Shown one piece after another: positions 53,488 to 61,565 of a DNA stretch of 64,000 nt. The position numbers and the translations under genes were made by a program. The notes beneath the pieces are model-generated. The model was not told the DNA's origin, ran no database searches, and worked only from the letters and a program-made list of their open reading frames with translations. The DNA comes from Pyruvatibacter sp050042885 (GTDB lineage Bacteria; Pseudomonadota; Alphaproteobacteria; CGMCC-115125), in NCBI GenBank assembly GCA_050042885.1, contig JBHJJF010000009.1, positions 1 to 64,000 on the forward strand. Reading direction: 5' to 3'. How positions within the stretch are numbered: position 1 is the stretch's first letter; each line of letters opens with the position of its first letter.

Positions 53488-54585
53488 TTACTCGGCAGCC
53501 GCAGCAGGCGCCTCAGTTTCTTCAGCATCGGCCTCAGGCGTCATCTCAACGGTCAAAGACCCGTCATCTTCGACTGTGACGGTTGCTTCCAGAGCCGGCA
53601 TGACGGGGGCCTCCTCCGCAGCGCCAGCATTGCCTGACATAAAGGCCCGCACATCGCCGGCGCTTACCTCAGCCACTTCTTCCATCGGGATGTGGCCCAC
53701 ATTCTCGTAGATCACCAGGGTGGAATTGGGCAGCAGCTCATCAAACCGCTGGCCAACGGACACCGGAATGAGCGGGTCCTTGTCGCCCCACATGACGAGC
53801 GTCGGCACATCGAGGGCTTGAACGACCTCATCCGGCACCGGATCACGGGGCGTGCCAAAGCGCTTGAACGTCGCCAGGCGCGTTCCCTCCATCACGTTGA
53901 GCTCGTAATACAGTGTGATCATGTCTTCGGTGACGATCGACTTGTCGACAAAGACGCTGTTGAGCGAATTGGCAAACAGCGAGCGCGGCGTGATGATCTC
54001 CAGCAGATCACCGATGATCGGCATGCGGACCAGAGAAAACGCCCAGGACGCACTGCCGCTGGAGGTTTCCGATGCGTCTCTCTTGATTCCTGCGGCACAG
54101 ACAAGAATGAGACCCTCAAGGTCTTCGGGATACTCAACCGCGTAGTTAAGGGCCACGGCCCCGCCCATGGAGTTGCCGCCCAGCGTGAATGTCTCGATGC
54201 CCAGCTTGCGCACCGTCTCCCGCGTGAAGGCCGCCATGCCCTTGACCGAATAGTCTTCGTCCGGCGTCGCCCCGGTGAGGCCGTGCGCCGGCATGTCCAA
54301 GGTGATGATGCGATAGGTATCGCCCAGAGCAGCCACCCAGGGTTCCCACGTCTGGAGCGCAGCGTTGGAGCCGTGCACCAGCACCAGGACGTCACCGTCC
54401 GGGTTGCCCTGATCGCGCACATGGGCGACAGCACCTGACCTTAGTTCAATGAACTGCGACGCCTCGTTGGCGTATTTCGCCTGAAGCTCATCCCGCGGGA
54501 TGTCGAACTGAACCCAGGCAGCGGCAATGACCGCCACCGCAATAAAAATCAACGCCACAACGCCGAGCAAAATTCGTTTCAGCAT
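53488..54585 (-). CDS. Membrane-anchored alpha/beta hydrolase
   Basis: A 365-residue protein with an N-terminal membrane helix (about 3-24), then an alpha/beta hydrolase domain. It has the oxyanion motif VHGSN at 70-74, nucleophile elbow GNSMGG (S139), acid in WGDKDPLIP and His in ENVGHIP. A C-terminal acidic Ala/Glu-rich tail (about 320-365) is unusual. GGGGGAAACC precedes ATG 54585. It is the last gene of the hemC-hemD-mitofilin-hemY operon, 43 bases after hemY. Esterase or lipase activity is likely; substrate unknown. Confidence 0.9.
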   Translation of the reverse strand: MLKRILLGVVALIFIAVAVIAAAWVQFDIPRDELQAKYANEASQFIELRSGAVAHVRDQGNPDGDVLVLVHGSNAALQTWEPWVAALGDTYRIITLDMPAHGLTGATPDEDYSVKGMAAFTRETVRKLGIETFTLGGNSMGGAVALNYAVEYPEDLEGLILVCAAGIKRDASETSSGSASWAFSLVRMPIIGDLLEIITPRSLFANSLNSVFVDKSIVTEDMITLYYELNVMEGTRLATFKRFGTPRDPVPDEVVQALDVPTLVMWGDKDPLIPVSVGQRFDELLPNSTLVIYENVGHIPMEEVAEVSAGDVRAFMSGNAGAAEEAPVMPALEATVTVEDDGSLTVEMTPEADAEETEAPAAAAE

Positions 54586-54628
54586 GGTTTCCCCCTCACG
54601 CCGGTTGCATCTCTGGCAATAGAATTCC

Positions 54629-56317
54629 CTACCAGGAGACGCGCCGGTCTTCGTCTTCTTCATCAAAGGCGGCCGGGCCTGGATCATCCGGACGCGGCGG
54701 CATGAAATCAATCTCTTCATGGATATCGATCAGCTCAGGTGCGGGCATCGGCGCCGGGCGCGGTGCCGGCGCTTCCACAACAACGGCCGGCTGATCCACC
54801 GGCTTCGCTGCCTCCGCAGGTGCCGCGACGTCCTCTGGTTTCGCCGGGCCGGGCTCCTGGACATTTGACGTGGCAGGAGGGGCCGGCGTCTCGACGGGGA
54901 CAGGAAGAACAACCGACTGAGCCGCTTGCGCCATCGCTTCCTCCGTAGACGAACTGTCTACCGGCACGACGGCATCGGTCGGTGCCCGCCATTCAAAGGC
55001 ATCAAATGCGCCAGTGGTTGGGACAACCGGCGCCCATGTGGAGGTGCGGAACCCGTCTGCCATCCACTGGGCGTCAACCGGTGCCTTGACCGAGCGCGAC
55101 AGCCACTCGCGCGTGGCCCCCATGTCGCCCATGCCCTCATGTACTTCCGCCATCAACAGGCAGATGCGGCGGCTGGGAAAGGGCTCTGCATAGGACACAA
55201 GCTGCTCACGCGCTTCGTCGAACAGGCGCGCACCAATCGCCGCGCGCGCCACAAGGATGTGGCTTTCCACATGATCCGGATTGCGGCCAGCCAGCACGCG
55301 CGCCCGCTTGAGACGCTGATCGGCGGCTTCCACAGGAAACAGGTCAAGAAACACATTTGCCAGATCAGGGTGCGGCGACCGCGCCCATGCATCTTCGATG
55401 ATCTTTTGTGCCCGGCGGGCCCGCCCGTCTTCAAAGACAAGCCGCGAGGCAAGCGCTGCCGCCGGCACAAGATCAGGTGCCAGGTCACGTGCCTCGATCG
55501 CATGCCGCAGCGCTCCGGCCCGGATGGTCTGAATGGACATGCCGCCAGCGTCATCAATGTCTTCTTCGTCCCGCGGACCGTCCGGCAGGTCAATACGGGC
55601 AGCTTCCGACTGCGCCAGGGCAGTCAGCACCACGGCCCGCCGGCGGCGCGCATCCGTGCGTTCCAGGAGCCCCTGCCCCAGTGCCTTATCGAGTGTTTCC
55701 AATGCTGCGTCATACGCACCCTGCCGGGCTTCAATGGCGAACTTGCCTTCAAACGCCCATGGCGTGGCAGGCGCGGAATCGAGTGCCCGCGCCGCATGCA
55801 CCCGAGCCTGATCCAGATCACCGGACGTCATGGCGTGCTCAAAAAGACCTTTGAGCGCCAGCCCATGGGTTTCCGGCGCCGCCAGCATGGCCTTGAACGC
55901 CTTGCCACTGGCAACTTCATCGCCGTTCAGCTTGGCGGCCTGGGCTGACAGCAGCAGTGTCATTGCTGGCTGGTCGAGCAGCTTGTCCGCCTTGTCCGCA
56001 TAGCGGCGGGCCGACTGTCCATCGCCGGACGCCACCGCCAGCAACCCCCGCGACAGCGCCTCATAGCCGCGCACCTCGCGGCGCGACTGCCAGAAGTTCA
56101 CAGCATTTCCCGGCCCGTGCAGGACAAAGCTGACAATCCGCTCGGCAAATATCGCAAGCCCCACAAGCAGCGCCACGAGACCCAGCGCCGTGGCGACGCT
56201 CATGGATATCTGGCGGTCGCCGACGGTAGCGACAATGTCCCCGGGCAAACCCGCAATGGCTGCCGTCAGGGCAGCCAGAAGCGCAACAACAAAAAAGTAC
56301 CAAAGCGTGCGGATCAT
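54629..56317 (-). CDS. hemY: HemY-type haem biosynthesis-associated TPR protein
   Basis: A 562-residue inner-membrane protein with two N-terminal membrane helices (about 5-25 and 40-60), the HemY N-terminal domain (VNFWQSRREVRGYEALSRGLLA), and tetratricopeptide-type helical repeats. A Pro/Ala/Glu-rich disordered tail follows from about residue 430. This proteobacterial HemY is a tetrapyrrole pathway scaffold and not the protoporphyrinogen oxidase of the same name. Its ATG overlaps the stop of the mitofilin-like gene (ATGA). Confidence 0.9.
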   Translation of the reverse strand: MIRTLWYFFVVALLAALTAAIAGLPGDIVATVGDRQISMSVATALGLVALLVGLAIFAERIVSFVLHGPGNAVNFWQSRREVRGYEALSRGLLAVASGDGQSARRYADKADKLLDQPAMTLLLSAQAAKLNGDEVASGKAFKAMLAAPETHGLALKGLFEHAMTSGDLDQARVHAARALDSAPATPWAFEGKFAIEARQGAYDAALETLDKALGQGLLERTDARRRRAVVLTALAQSEAARIDLPDGPRDEEDIDDAGGMSIQTIRAGALRHAIEARDLAPDLVPAAALASRLVFEDGRARRAQKIIEDAWARSPHPDLANVFLDLFPVEAADQRLKRARVLAGRNPDHVESHILVARAAIGARLFDEAREQLVSYAEPFPSRRICLLMAEVHEGMGDMGATREWLSRSVKAPVDAQWMADGFRTSTWAPVVPTTGAFDAFEWRAPTDAVVPVDSSSTEEAMAQAAQSVVLPVPVETPAPPATSNVQEPGPAKPEDVAAPAEAAKPVDQPAVVVEAPAPRPAPMPAPELIDIHEEIDFMPPRPDDPGPAAFDEEDEDRRVSW

Positions 56318-57774
56318 TGAGCAGCGCTCCCGGCTTCGTCAGACGGGGCAACGGACTCGTCTGCCGCATCAGGCTGATGCGCGGTCGCAAGGTCACTGAG
56401 CAGCGACGTCCGCAGGTCAGCAACAAGGCTGTTTACGTCCGCCCGCGCTCTGGCATCCGCCAGCCACGGTCCAATGGCTTCCGCCGCCGGGCCTTCAATG
56501 GCGCCTGCTTCTGCAACCGCCGCTGCAACATCACCATCACCCAACGCCACTTCCATGCGTGCCAGTTGAGCCTCAAGGCCATCTCCTTCAACAGCGCCCG
56601 TCTGGCGCACGGTGATCAGCGAGAGCGCATTGCCGGTAAACCGCTGCCACACGCTATCTGCATTGCCAGCAGCGTCTGCCCGCAAGGCATCCCGAGCCAC
56701 AGGCTGAAAACGCCGAAGGAGAGTTGGCGCATTGGCAACACCGGTCGCGGACGCGGCCTCAAGGGCCGTCACTTGCTCCGCATCCGGAGCAAGCTGGCCG
56801 ACTGCGGCCAGTTCGCTCTGAAAGGGCTTTCCCTCATTCGCCACGCCGGCCAGGCTCGCCAGCGCAATACCGCGCGCGGCGCGACGAGCAGCTTCCGGCC
56901 GGTCAACCCGTGACTCGACCGCGGTAAGGCGTCCTTGCAGGCTCTCATCCTCAGCCGCGAGAGAAGAAAGGCGCTCGCCTTGAGCGGCCAGCGTCTCCTG
57001 TGCGGCATCCGCACGCGCACTCAATGCACCAATCTCAGTCCGGACCGTTCCAAGCTCGGTTGCCTGTGTTGTCTGCTGTGAGCCAATGGCCGCAACGCCC
57101 GCTTCCATCGCCGCAACGCGCCGCTCCGCGGCGGCGGCTCCCTGTGTCGCTGACTGAACAGCCGTCACACGTTCCTCGAGCCCGTCAATAACAGCCTGCA
57201 GGGCTGCGATCTGATCTGGCTGGACGGCGGTTGCCGCAACACCGACACCGGTTTCTGCATCTGCAAGACGGCCGTCAATTTCGGTAATCAGGCGCAGGGC
57301 TGCATTCAGGTCATCGGCGCGCGCCAACTCTTCCACCGCTGTGCCGGTGGCAACGGCCAGCTCCGCTTCCATTTCGGTGAGCTTTGATTCGAGAGCCCCG
57401 CGCGCCTCCTGGGCGTCCTGCAGTTCGCCACCAAGACGTTCTACATCCCGCAGCAGTGCGGAAATGCGCGTATCAGCCGACTCAAGCTGTGCGCTGACAT
57501 CAGATGGCACACTGCCACCCCCCAATACAGCCTGACCGGTTTCTTGATTGAGAAGACCTGCCTGCCAGAGCACAGCAGCCAGAATGGCAGCCCCGCCGAA
57601 GAAGGCGGCAACAGGCGCAGCAATCGTCAGGGCAGCCCGTTGGCCTGTGGCAGATACCGCCGGACCATCCGTCACATCTTCTGCCGTGCCGTCAATCACC
57701 CGCGCCTTCCGCTTTACATCGCCTTCGGCAGGCGCATCAGAGGTCGTGTCGTTGGATGTATCGCTGTTGGTCAT
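56314..57774 (-). CDS. Mic60/mitofilin-like inner-membrane protein (COG4223)
   Basis: A 486-residue protein: charged, disordered N-terminus (1-45), one membrane helix (about 47-70), a long Ala-rich coiled coil (about 90-300) and a C-terminal mitofilin-like domain (LASLAGVANEGKPFQSELAAVGQL, then W-L-A-D-A-R-A-R-A-D-V-N). Alphaproteobacterial Mic60 homologues occupy this spot between hemD and hemY and can shape inner membranes, as in mitochondrial cristae. ATG 57774 gives MTNSDTSND. Coupled to hemY. Confidence 0.88.
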   Translation of the reverse strand: MTNSDTSNDTTSDAPAEGDVKRKARVIDGTAEDVTDGPAVSATGQRAALTIAAPVAAFFGGAAILAAVLWQAGLLNQETGQAVLGGGSVPSDVSAQLESADTRISALLRDVERLGGELQDAQEARGALESKLTEMEAELAVATGTAVEELARADDLNAALRLITEIDGRLADAETGVGVAATAVQPDQIAALQAVIDGLEERVTAVQSATQGAAAAERRVAAMEAGVAAIGSQQTTQATELGTVRTEIGALSARADAAQETLAAQGERLSSLAAEDESLQGRLTAVESRVDRPEAARRAARGIALASLAGVANEGKPFQSELAAVGQLAPDAEQVTALEAASATGVANAPTLLRRFQPVARDALRADAAGNADSVWQRFTGNALSLITVRQTGAVEGDGLEAQLARMEVALGDGDVAAAVAEAGAIEGPAAEAIGPWLADARARADVNSLVADLRTSLLSDLATAHQPDAADESVAPSDEAGSAAQ

Positions 57775-57865
57775 GGGGGTCGAAACGCACTTTTGCTGGA
57801 TTGGCCATGCCGGACTGGCTGGGGCCGGGTCTCCCAATAAAGGGAGTCGAGAGAGTAGTGGTCAG

Positions 57866-58585
57866 TTAAGGAGACAACAAGGCAAGGAGATGCGGAGTTT
57901 CAGGGGCACTTGCAACCTTGAACTTTGCAGAAAAGGGTTCCGGAAACCGTGCGCCCAGGGCGTCCGCCACCGCCTGAGAGAGGCAATAGGCTGTAAGCCC
58001 GGCAGCCTCGTCCCCAAGACCTGCCTTTTCGGCCAGATCCGCGAAAAGGAGAGCGCTGCGCGGGGAAAACAGAAGCACACCATCAAGCACCCCCCGATCC
58101 AACGCCGCCACAACCGTTTCAGGCAGCGAGACAGGCGCCGTCGCGTCATAGGCCACAACCCGGGACACCGTAAAACCGAGCTGCTCAAGTGACCCTGTGA
58201 GGTCACCTGCTGCCGCCTTACCTGAGAGATGAACAAGCGGCCCGTTTCCCGGTTTCAGGCGTCGGGCGACCAACTTTGCCAGATCGCTCACTTCACCCCC
58301 GGCACTCTCCACGCTGGTCCAGCCGGCATCCCGCGCCACCTGCGCACTCGCGGGGCCGACAGCAAAGGCCCTGAGCCCCGACGGCGGCGCTCCGAGTCTA
58401 TCTGCGAAGGCGCGCACGCCATTGGCGCTGGTGAACAGCACGCCCTGCACACCATCGAGGTCCAGCGAGAAGTCGCGGGTCGCAATATCCATGAGCGGTG
58501 AGACGAGAACCTCATGTCCCAATTCTCGCAGCGCCCTTGCCAGTGAAGACGCATCAGGCTCCGGGCGCGTGACAAGAAGATGCAT
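57866..58585 (-). CDS. hemD: Uroporphyrinogen-III synthase
   Basis: A 239-residue cytosolic enzyme that closes hydroxymethylbilane with inversion of ring D. MHLLVTRPEPDASSLARAL and VLFTSANGVRAF at the N-terminus, and VLLFSPRSALLFADL plus a late C-terminal helix, match the poorly conserved HemD family. It starts 4 bases after hemC, whose product is its substrate source. The larger open frame reaching 58939 overlaps hemC and is not used. Confidence 0.93.
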   Translation of the reverse strand: MHLLVTRPEPDASSLARALRELGHEVLVSPLMDIATRDFSLDLDGVQGVLFTSANGVRAFADRLGAPPSGLRAFAVGPASAQVARDAGWTSVESAGGEVSDLAKLVARRLKPGNGPLVHLSGKAAAGDLTGSLEQLGFTVSRVVAYDATAPVSLPETVVAALDRGVLDGVLLFSPRSALLFADLAEKAGLGDEAAGLTAYCLSQAVADALGARFPEPFSAKFKVASAPETPHLLALLSP

Positions 58586-58589
58586 GAGG

Positions 58590-59537
58590 TCAGCCCATAT
58601 TGGCGACGAAGTCCGCGCCCGCATCCTGTTTAAGCGTGCGGCCAGCACGGGTGCCGAGCTCAAGCGCACCAGCAACCGGTGCCTCATCCTCAAACCGGTA
58701 AGCCTGCGACCCGTCTTCCGCCAGCAGCACCGCGGTGAGCCTGATCCTGCCACCTTCGACCAGAACCGCATGACCGCCGATGGGGGTGCGGCACGTCCCG
58801 TCAAGCTCCGCCAGCATGGCCCGCTCGCAGCCCACGCATACACTCGTCTCTGCATCATCCAATGCAGCAACCACTTCGCGCACCTCGTCCGCATCCTTAC
58901 GGATTTCAATCCCGATGGCGCCTTGCCCAACAGCAGCAATCATCTCCGGTGCATCCAGAAGGCAGGTCGCCGTGTCTTCAAGGCCGAGCCGCTTGCGCCC
59001 GGCCAGCGCAAGCAGCGTGCCCTGCACATCACCGCGCGTCAGCTTGTCGATGCGCGACTGCACATTGCCGCGAAAATTGACGATTTTGACATCCGGGCGC
59101 ATGGCACGCACCTGTGCGCCCCGGCGAAGAGATGCCGTCCCAACAACAGCGCCTTGTGGAAGGTCGCGTGGATGGTTCGCGACAGGGCTCAGCCACGCAT
59201 CGCGCGTATCCTCGCGCGGCAGCATGGCGGCAATCTCGAACGCCTCATGCAGAACCGTCTCAACGTCCTTCATGGAATGGACAGCCAGGTGGATGTCACC
59301 CTCGTGCAGCGCTGTTTCGAGCTCGACCGCAAACAGCCCCTTGCCGCCGATCTCGGCCAGTGGCCGCGACTGTTCCTTGTCGCCGCTCGTGGTGATGGGC
59401 ACGATCTCAACAGCCGCATCCTCCAACCCATGGGCAGTGCGTAACCGGCGCGCAACTTCATTCGCCTGCACAAGAGCAAGCGGGCTGCCCCGTGTGCCAA
59501 TGCGAAGGGGAGTGGCGGGCGTATACGAAGCGGGCAT
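58590..59537 (-). CDS. hemC: Hydroxymethylbilane synthase (porphobilinogen deaminase)
   Basis: A 315-residue enzyme that polymerises four porphobilinogens. IGTRGSPLALVQ near the start, the catalytic Asp in HSMKD (D91), the arginine-rich TASLRRGAQVRA, and C249 (GTCRTPIGG), to which the dipyrromethane cofactor attaches, are all present. ATG 59537 has GAGG 5 bases upstream. First gene of the haem/mitofilin operon and divergent from tsaD, the usual alphaproteobacterial arrangement. Confidence 0.97.
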   Translation of the reverse strand: MPASYTPATPLRIGTRGSPLALVQANEVARRLRTAHGLEDAAVEIVPITTSGDKEQSRPLAEIGGKGLFAVELETALHEGDIHLAVHSMKDVETVLHEAFEIAAMLPREDTRDAWLSPVANHPRDLPQGAVVGTASLRRGAQVRAMRPDVKIVNFRGNVQSRIDKLTRGDVQGTLLALAGRKRLGLEDTATCLLDAPEMIAAVGQGAIGIEIRKDADEVREVVAALDDAETSVCVGCERAMLAELDGTCRTPIGGHAVLVEGGRIRLTAVLLAEDGSQAYRFEDEAPVAGALELGTRAGRTLKQDAGADFVANMG

Positions 59538-59613
59538 GAAACCTCGACGAAACAAGAACTTATGTGCTTTATGCGCTCATTCTCAGGCGCATATCACATG
59601 AAACAGGTGCGCG

Positions 59614-60720
59614 ATGGATAGCATATCCACCGCTGCCTCAAAGCAGATGACCAGACAGATGGCCACGTCCCGCCAGTTTACCGTTCTTGGCATTGAAACA
59701 AGCTGCGACGAAACCGCCGCTGCCATTGTATCCGGCGCGCCCGGCAAGCCCGGAACGATCAGGTCCAATCTGGTGCTCTCGCAGTTTGACGAACATGCGC
59801 CTTATGGGGGCGTGGTGCCGGAAATTGCCGCCCGCGCGCATATTGATCACCTCGATTCGCTGGTCGCTACCGCCTTGCGTGAAGCCGACCTGACCCTTGG
59901 CGGCGTAGACGCAGTGGCGGCTACCTCCGGTCCCGGCCTCGTCGGTGGGCTGATGGTGGGCCTCGTCACCGGCAAGTCCCTGGCCTTTGCCGCCAACAAG
60001 CCTTTTGTGGCGGTGAACCATCTTGAGGCCCATGCGCTGACAGCACGTTTGGTGGACGCCACACCCTTTCCCTATCTGGTGCTGCTGGTGTCCGGCGGCC
60101 ACAGCCAGTTGCTCGAAGCACGCGGCGTTGGCGATTACTCTTTGCTGGGCACAACACTCGACGATGCGGTAGGCGAGGCCTTTGACAAGACAGCCAAGCT
60201 GATGGGCCTTGGCTATCCCGGCGGACCGCATGTGGAAAAATGGGCCCTCAAAGGCGACCCCAAACGCTTTGATCTGCCCCGCCCCATGAAAGGCCGTCCG
60301 GGTTCGGACTTTTCCTTTGCCGGCCTCAAGACCGCCCTGCGCCAGACTGTGACCAAGCTCGTGCCATTGACGGAAACAGATCTTGCAGCTGCCGCTGCGT
60401 CGTTTCAGGCGGCTGTGGCAGACGCTATCGAGGACCGCAGCCGCAACGCCATGCGGACCATGCGTGCAGCATCGGACGCAGACGGCCCCATCCCCTTTGT
60501 CGTGGCCGGAGGGGTGGCCTCCAACAAGACCTTGAGGGCGCGGCTCGAAGAGCTGGCAACGGCAGAAGGGTTCAGTCTCACGGCACCACCGCTACCCCTT
60601 TGCACCGACAACGCAGCCATGATTGCCTGGGCAGGCATCGAACGCATGGCCATCAGCTCCACGGACGGTCTGGACACCGGCCCAAAGCCACGTTGGCCCC
60701 TGGCTGATCTTAGCGCCTGA
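59614..60720 (+). CDS. tsaD: tRNA N6-threonylcarbamoyladenosine transferase subunit TsaD
   Basis: A 368-residue ASKHA-fold enzyme that transfers threonylcarbamoyl to A37 of ANN-decoding tRNAs, working with TsaB and TsaE. The metal motif H136-L-E-A-H140 and the opening VLGIETSCDETAAA are diagnostic. ATG 59614 is used with AGG 6 bases upstream; ATGs at 59647 and 59659 could also serve, since the family usually begins close to the V-L-G-I-E-T motif. Confidence 0.97.
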   Translation: MDSISTAASKQMTRQMATSRQFTVLGIETSCDETAAAIVSGAPGKPGTIRSNLVLSQFDEHAPYGGVVPEIAARAHIDHLDSLVATALREADLTLGGVDAVAATSGPGLVGGLMVGLVTGKSLAFAANKPFVAVNHLEAHALTARLVDATPFPYLVLLVSGGHSQLLEARGVGDYSLLGTTLDDAVGEAFDKTAKLMGLGYPGGPHVEKWALKGDPKRFDLPRPMKGRPGSDFSFAGLKTALRQTVTKLVPLTETDLAAAAASFQAAVADAIEDRSRNAMRTMRAASDADGPIPFVVAGGVASNKTLRARLEELATAEGFSLTAPPLPLCTDNAAMIAWAGIERMAISSTDGLDTGPKPRWPLADLSA

Positions 60721-60742
60721 CGTGATCGCTAAAGCCGATCCA

Positions 60743-60774
60743 AAAAAATGGGGCCGCACCAAAAGTGCGGCCCC
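60743..60774 (-). terminator. Strong intrinsic terminator facing left (possibly bidirectional)
   Basis: GGGGCCGCAC (60750-60759) and GTGCGGCCCC (60765-60774) form a perfect 10-bp stem with a 5-base loop. On the minus strand it is followed by ATTTTTTTGG, a textbook terminator for the microprotein transcript coming from 61.3 kb. For tsaD on the plus strand the T-run is absent. Confidence 0.85.
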
Positions 60775-60853
60775 AGTTGGAAACCCTTCGCCAATACCAA
60801 AATGGTGCGCCCGGGGATGTGGGCTGTCGGCCAAGGGAGGAAGAAGCTGCGGA

Positions 60854-60907
60854 TCAAGGCCGGAGAAACTGTTCGGGAGGAGGTGCGAACGAGCCTCCCG
60901 GCCTTGA
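60854..60907 (-). other. Structured RNA element after the microprotein genes
   Basis: TCAAGGCC (60854-60861) pairs with GGCCTTGA (60900-60907), and inside it GGGAGG (60875-60880) pairs with CCTCCC (60894-60899) around a 13-base loop, leaving a one-sided 13-base bulge. It lies 13 bases after the microprotein stop and before the terminator, so it would form the 3' UTR or a small RNA. Confidence 0.5.
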
Positions 60908-60919
60908 GCCGAATTCTGC

Positions 60920-61063
60920 TTAGAGAATATTTGCCGCTTCTGCGACAAGCGCCACCACATAGGCGGCCATCACAACCGCACCGACGGCAACAGCAATCTT
61001 GGTGCCAAGCGGCGTCGGAAGAAGTTCAGGAAGCTGGGTATCTTGCTTGAAAGTTGTGCTCAT
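60920..61063 (-). CDS. 47-residue single-span membrane microprotein
   Basis: Reading the minus strand from ATG 61063 gives 47 residues: a polar N-terminus (MSTTFKQDTQLPELLPTPLG), then one membrane helix (about 21-44) with MAAYVVALVAEAANIL at the end. GGAGA lies 8 bases before the start, an optimal ribosome site. The ORF is too short for ordinary gene finders. Its helix resembles that of the neighbouring 39-residue protein (Y-x-V-A-x-x-A-E). No family recognised. It is followed by a structured element and a terminator on the same strand. Confidence 0.7.
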   Translation of the reverse strand: MSTTFKQDTQLPELLPTPLGTKIAVAVGAVVMAAYVVALVAEAANIL

Positions 61064-61136
61064 TGGTCGTCTCCATCACACAGGTTTCAGCGGGGAATGT
61101 GGGTCTTGCACACAGATAGTTGGCTGACGGGAGGCG

Positions 61137-61256
61137 TCAGACAATTATCCCGCGGGTCATCACTTCAGCGAGAAATGCCACCGCATAAACAACCACTGCC
61201 ACGATCGGCAGATGACGGCTGATTGGACTTGCAAGTCTGAGTGATGCGTACCGCAT
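61137..61256 (-). CDS. 39-residue single-span membrane microprotein
   Basis: From ATG 61256 the minus strand encodes 39 residues: a short basic N-terminus (MRYASLRLASPISRH), then one membrane helix (about 16-33) with VVYAVAFLAEVMTRG. AGAGGG is centred about 9 bases before the start. It precedes the 47-residue protein by 73 bases. A promoter (TTGTTT/TATATC) is 85-115 bases upstream. The two proteins share the Y-x-V-A-x-x-A-E pattern and may be diverged duplicates or partners. No family recognised. Confidence 0.65.
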   Translation of the reverse strand: MRYASLRLASPISRHLPIVAVVVYAVAFLAEVMTRGIIV

Positions 61257-61565
61257 GACCGGCCCTCTTTCCCTAGCTGGTGCCCCCCTTTAGCCCCTAT
61301 GGCTGTGGACGCGGACACCACCGAAAATCCTTCGGCACAGGGGATATAGGGTCAGGGCAGACGGAAAACAATGAACGTTTTGCAAATTGTTCATTGTTTA
61401 GAGGCCGTCGAGACTCAGCTGCAACCCATTGGAACATATAGATTTTTGGCGTTTTCCGCTGTTTTCAGGAATGGACCACCACGGACCATGCATGGCTGTG
61501 ATGCGCCAAATGCCGGTTTTCGAGCCATTTTCTGGATCGATGAAACTTCAGGCTATTGCGGATCG
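61257..61565. other. Intergenic region with microprotein promoter and palindrome
   Basis: These 309 bases lie between the microprotein genes and the TetR gene, all on the minus strand. They hold the promoter and 34-bp palindrome listed next. The open frame at 61371-61673 starts inside the palindrome and runs antisense into TetR, so it is not called. Nothing else was seen from 61400 to 61565. Confidence 0.6.
61343..61399 (-). promoter_or_regulatory. 34-bp near-perfect palindrome overlapping a sigma70-like promoter
   Basis: AAACAATGAAC (61366-61376) and GTTCATTGTTT (61389-61399) are perfect 11-bp arms; the 12-base centre is itself TTTGCAAA-like, so only two pairs of the 34 bp mismatch. Minus-strand TTGTTT (61371-61366) and TATATC (61348-61343), spaced by 17, make a promoter for the microprotein genes whose -35 box is the edge of the palindrome. 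A bound repressor would block it. Confidence 0.7.

Noticed and set aside
54926..55948. 340-codon plus-strand open frame
   Set aside because: Antisense to hemY; Arg/His/Pro-rich translation typical of shadow frames in GC-rich DNA.
58422..59601. Two long plus-strand frames over hemC/hemD
   Set aside because: They are antisense to intact hemC and hemD, with no ribosome site or recognisable domain.
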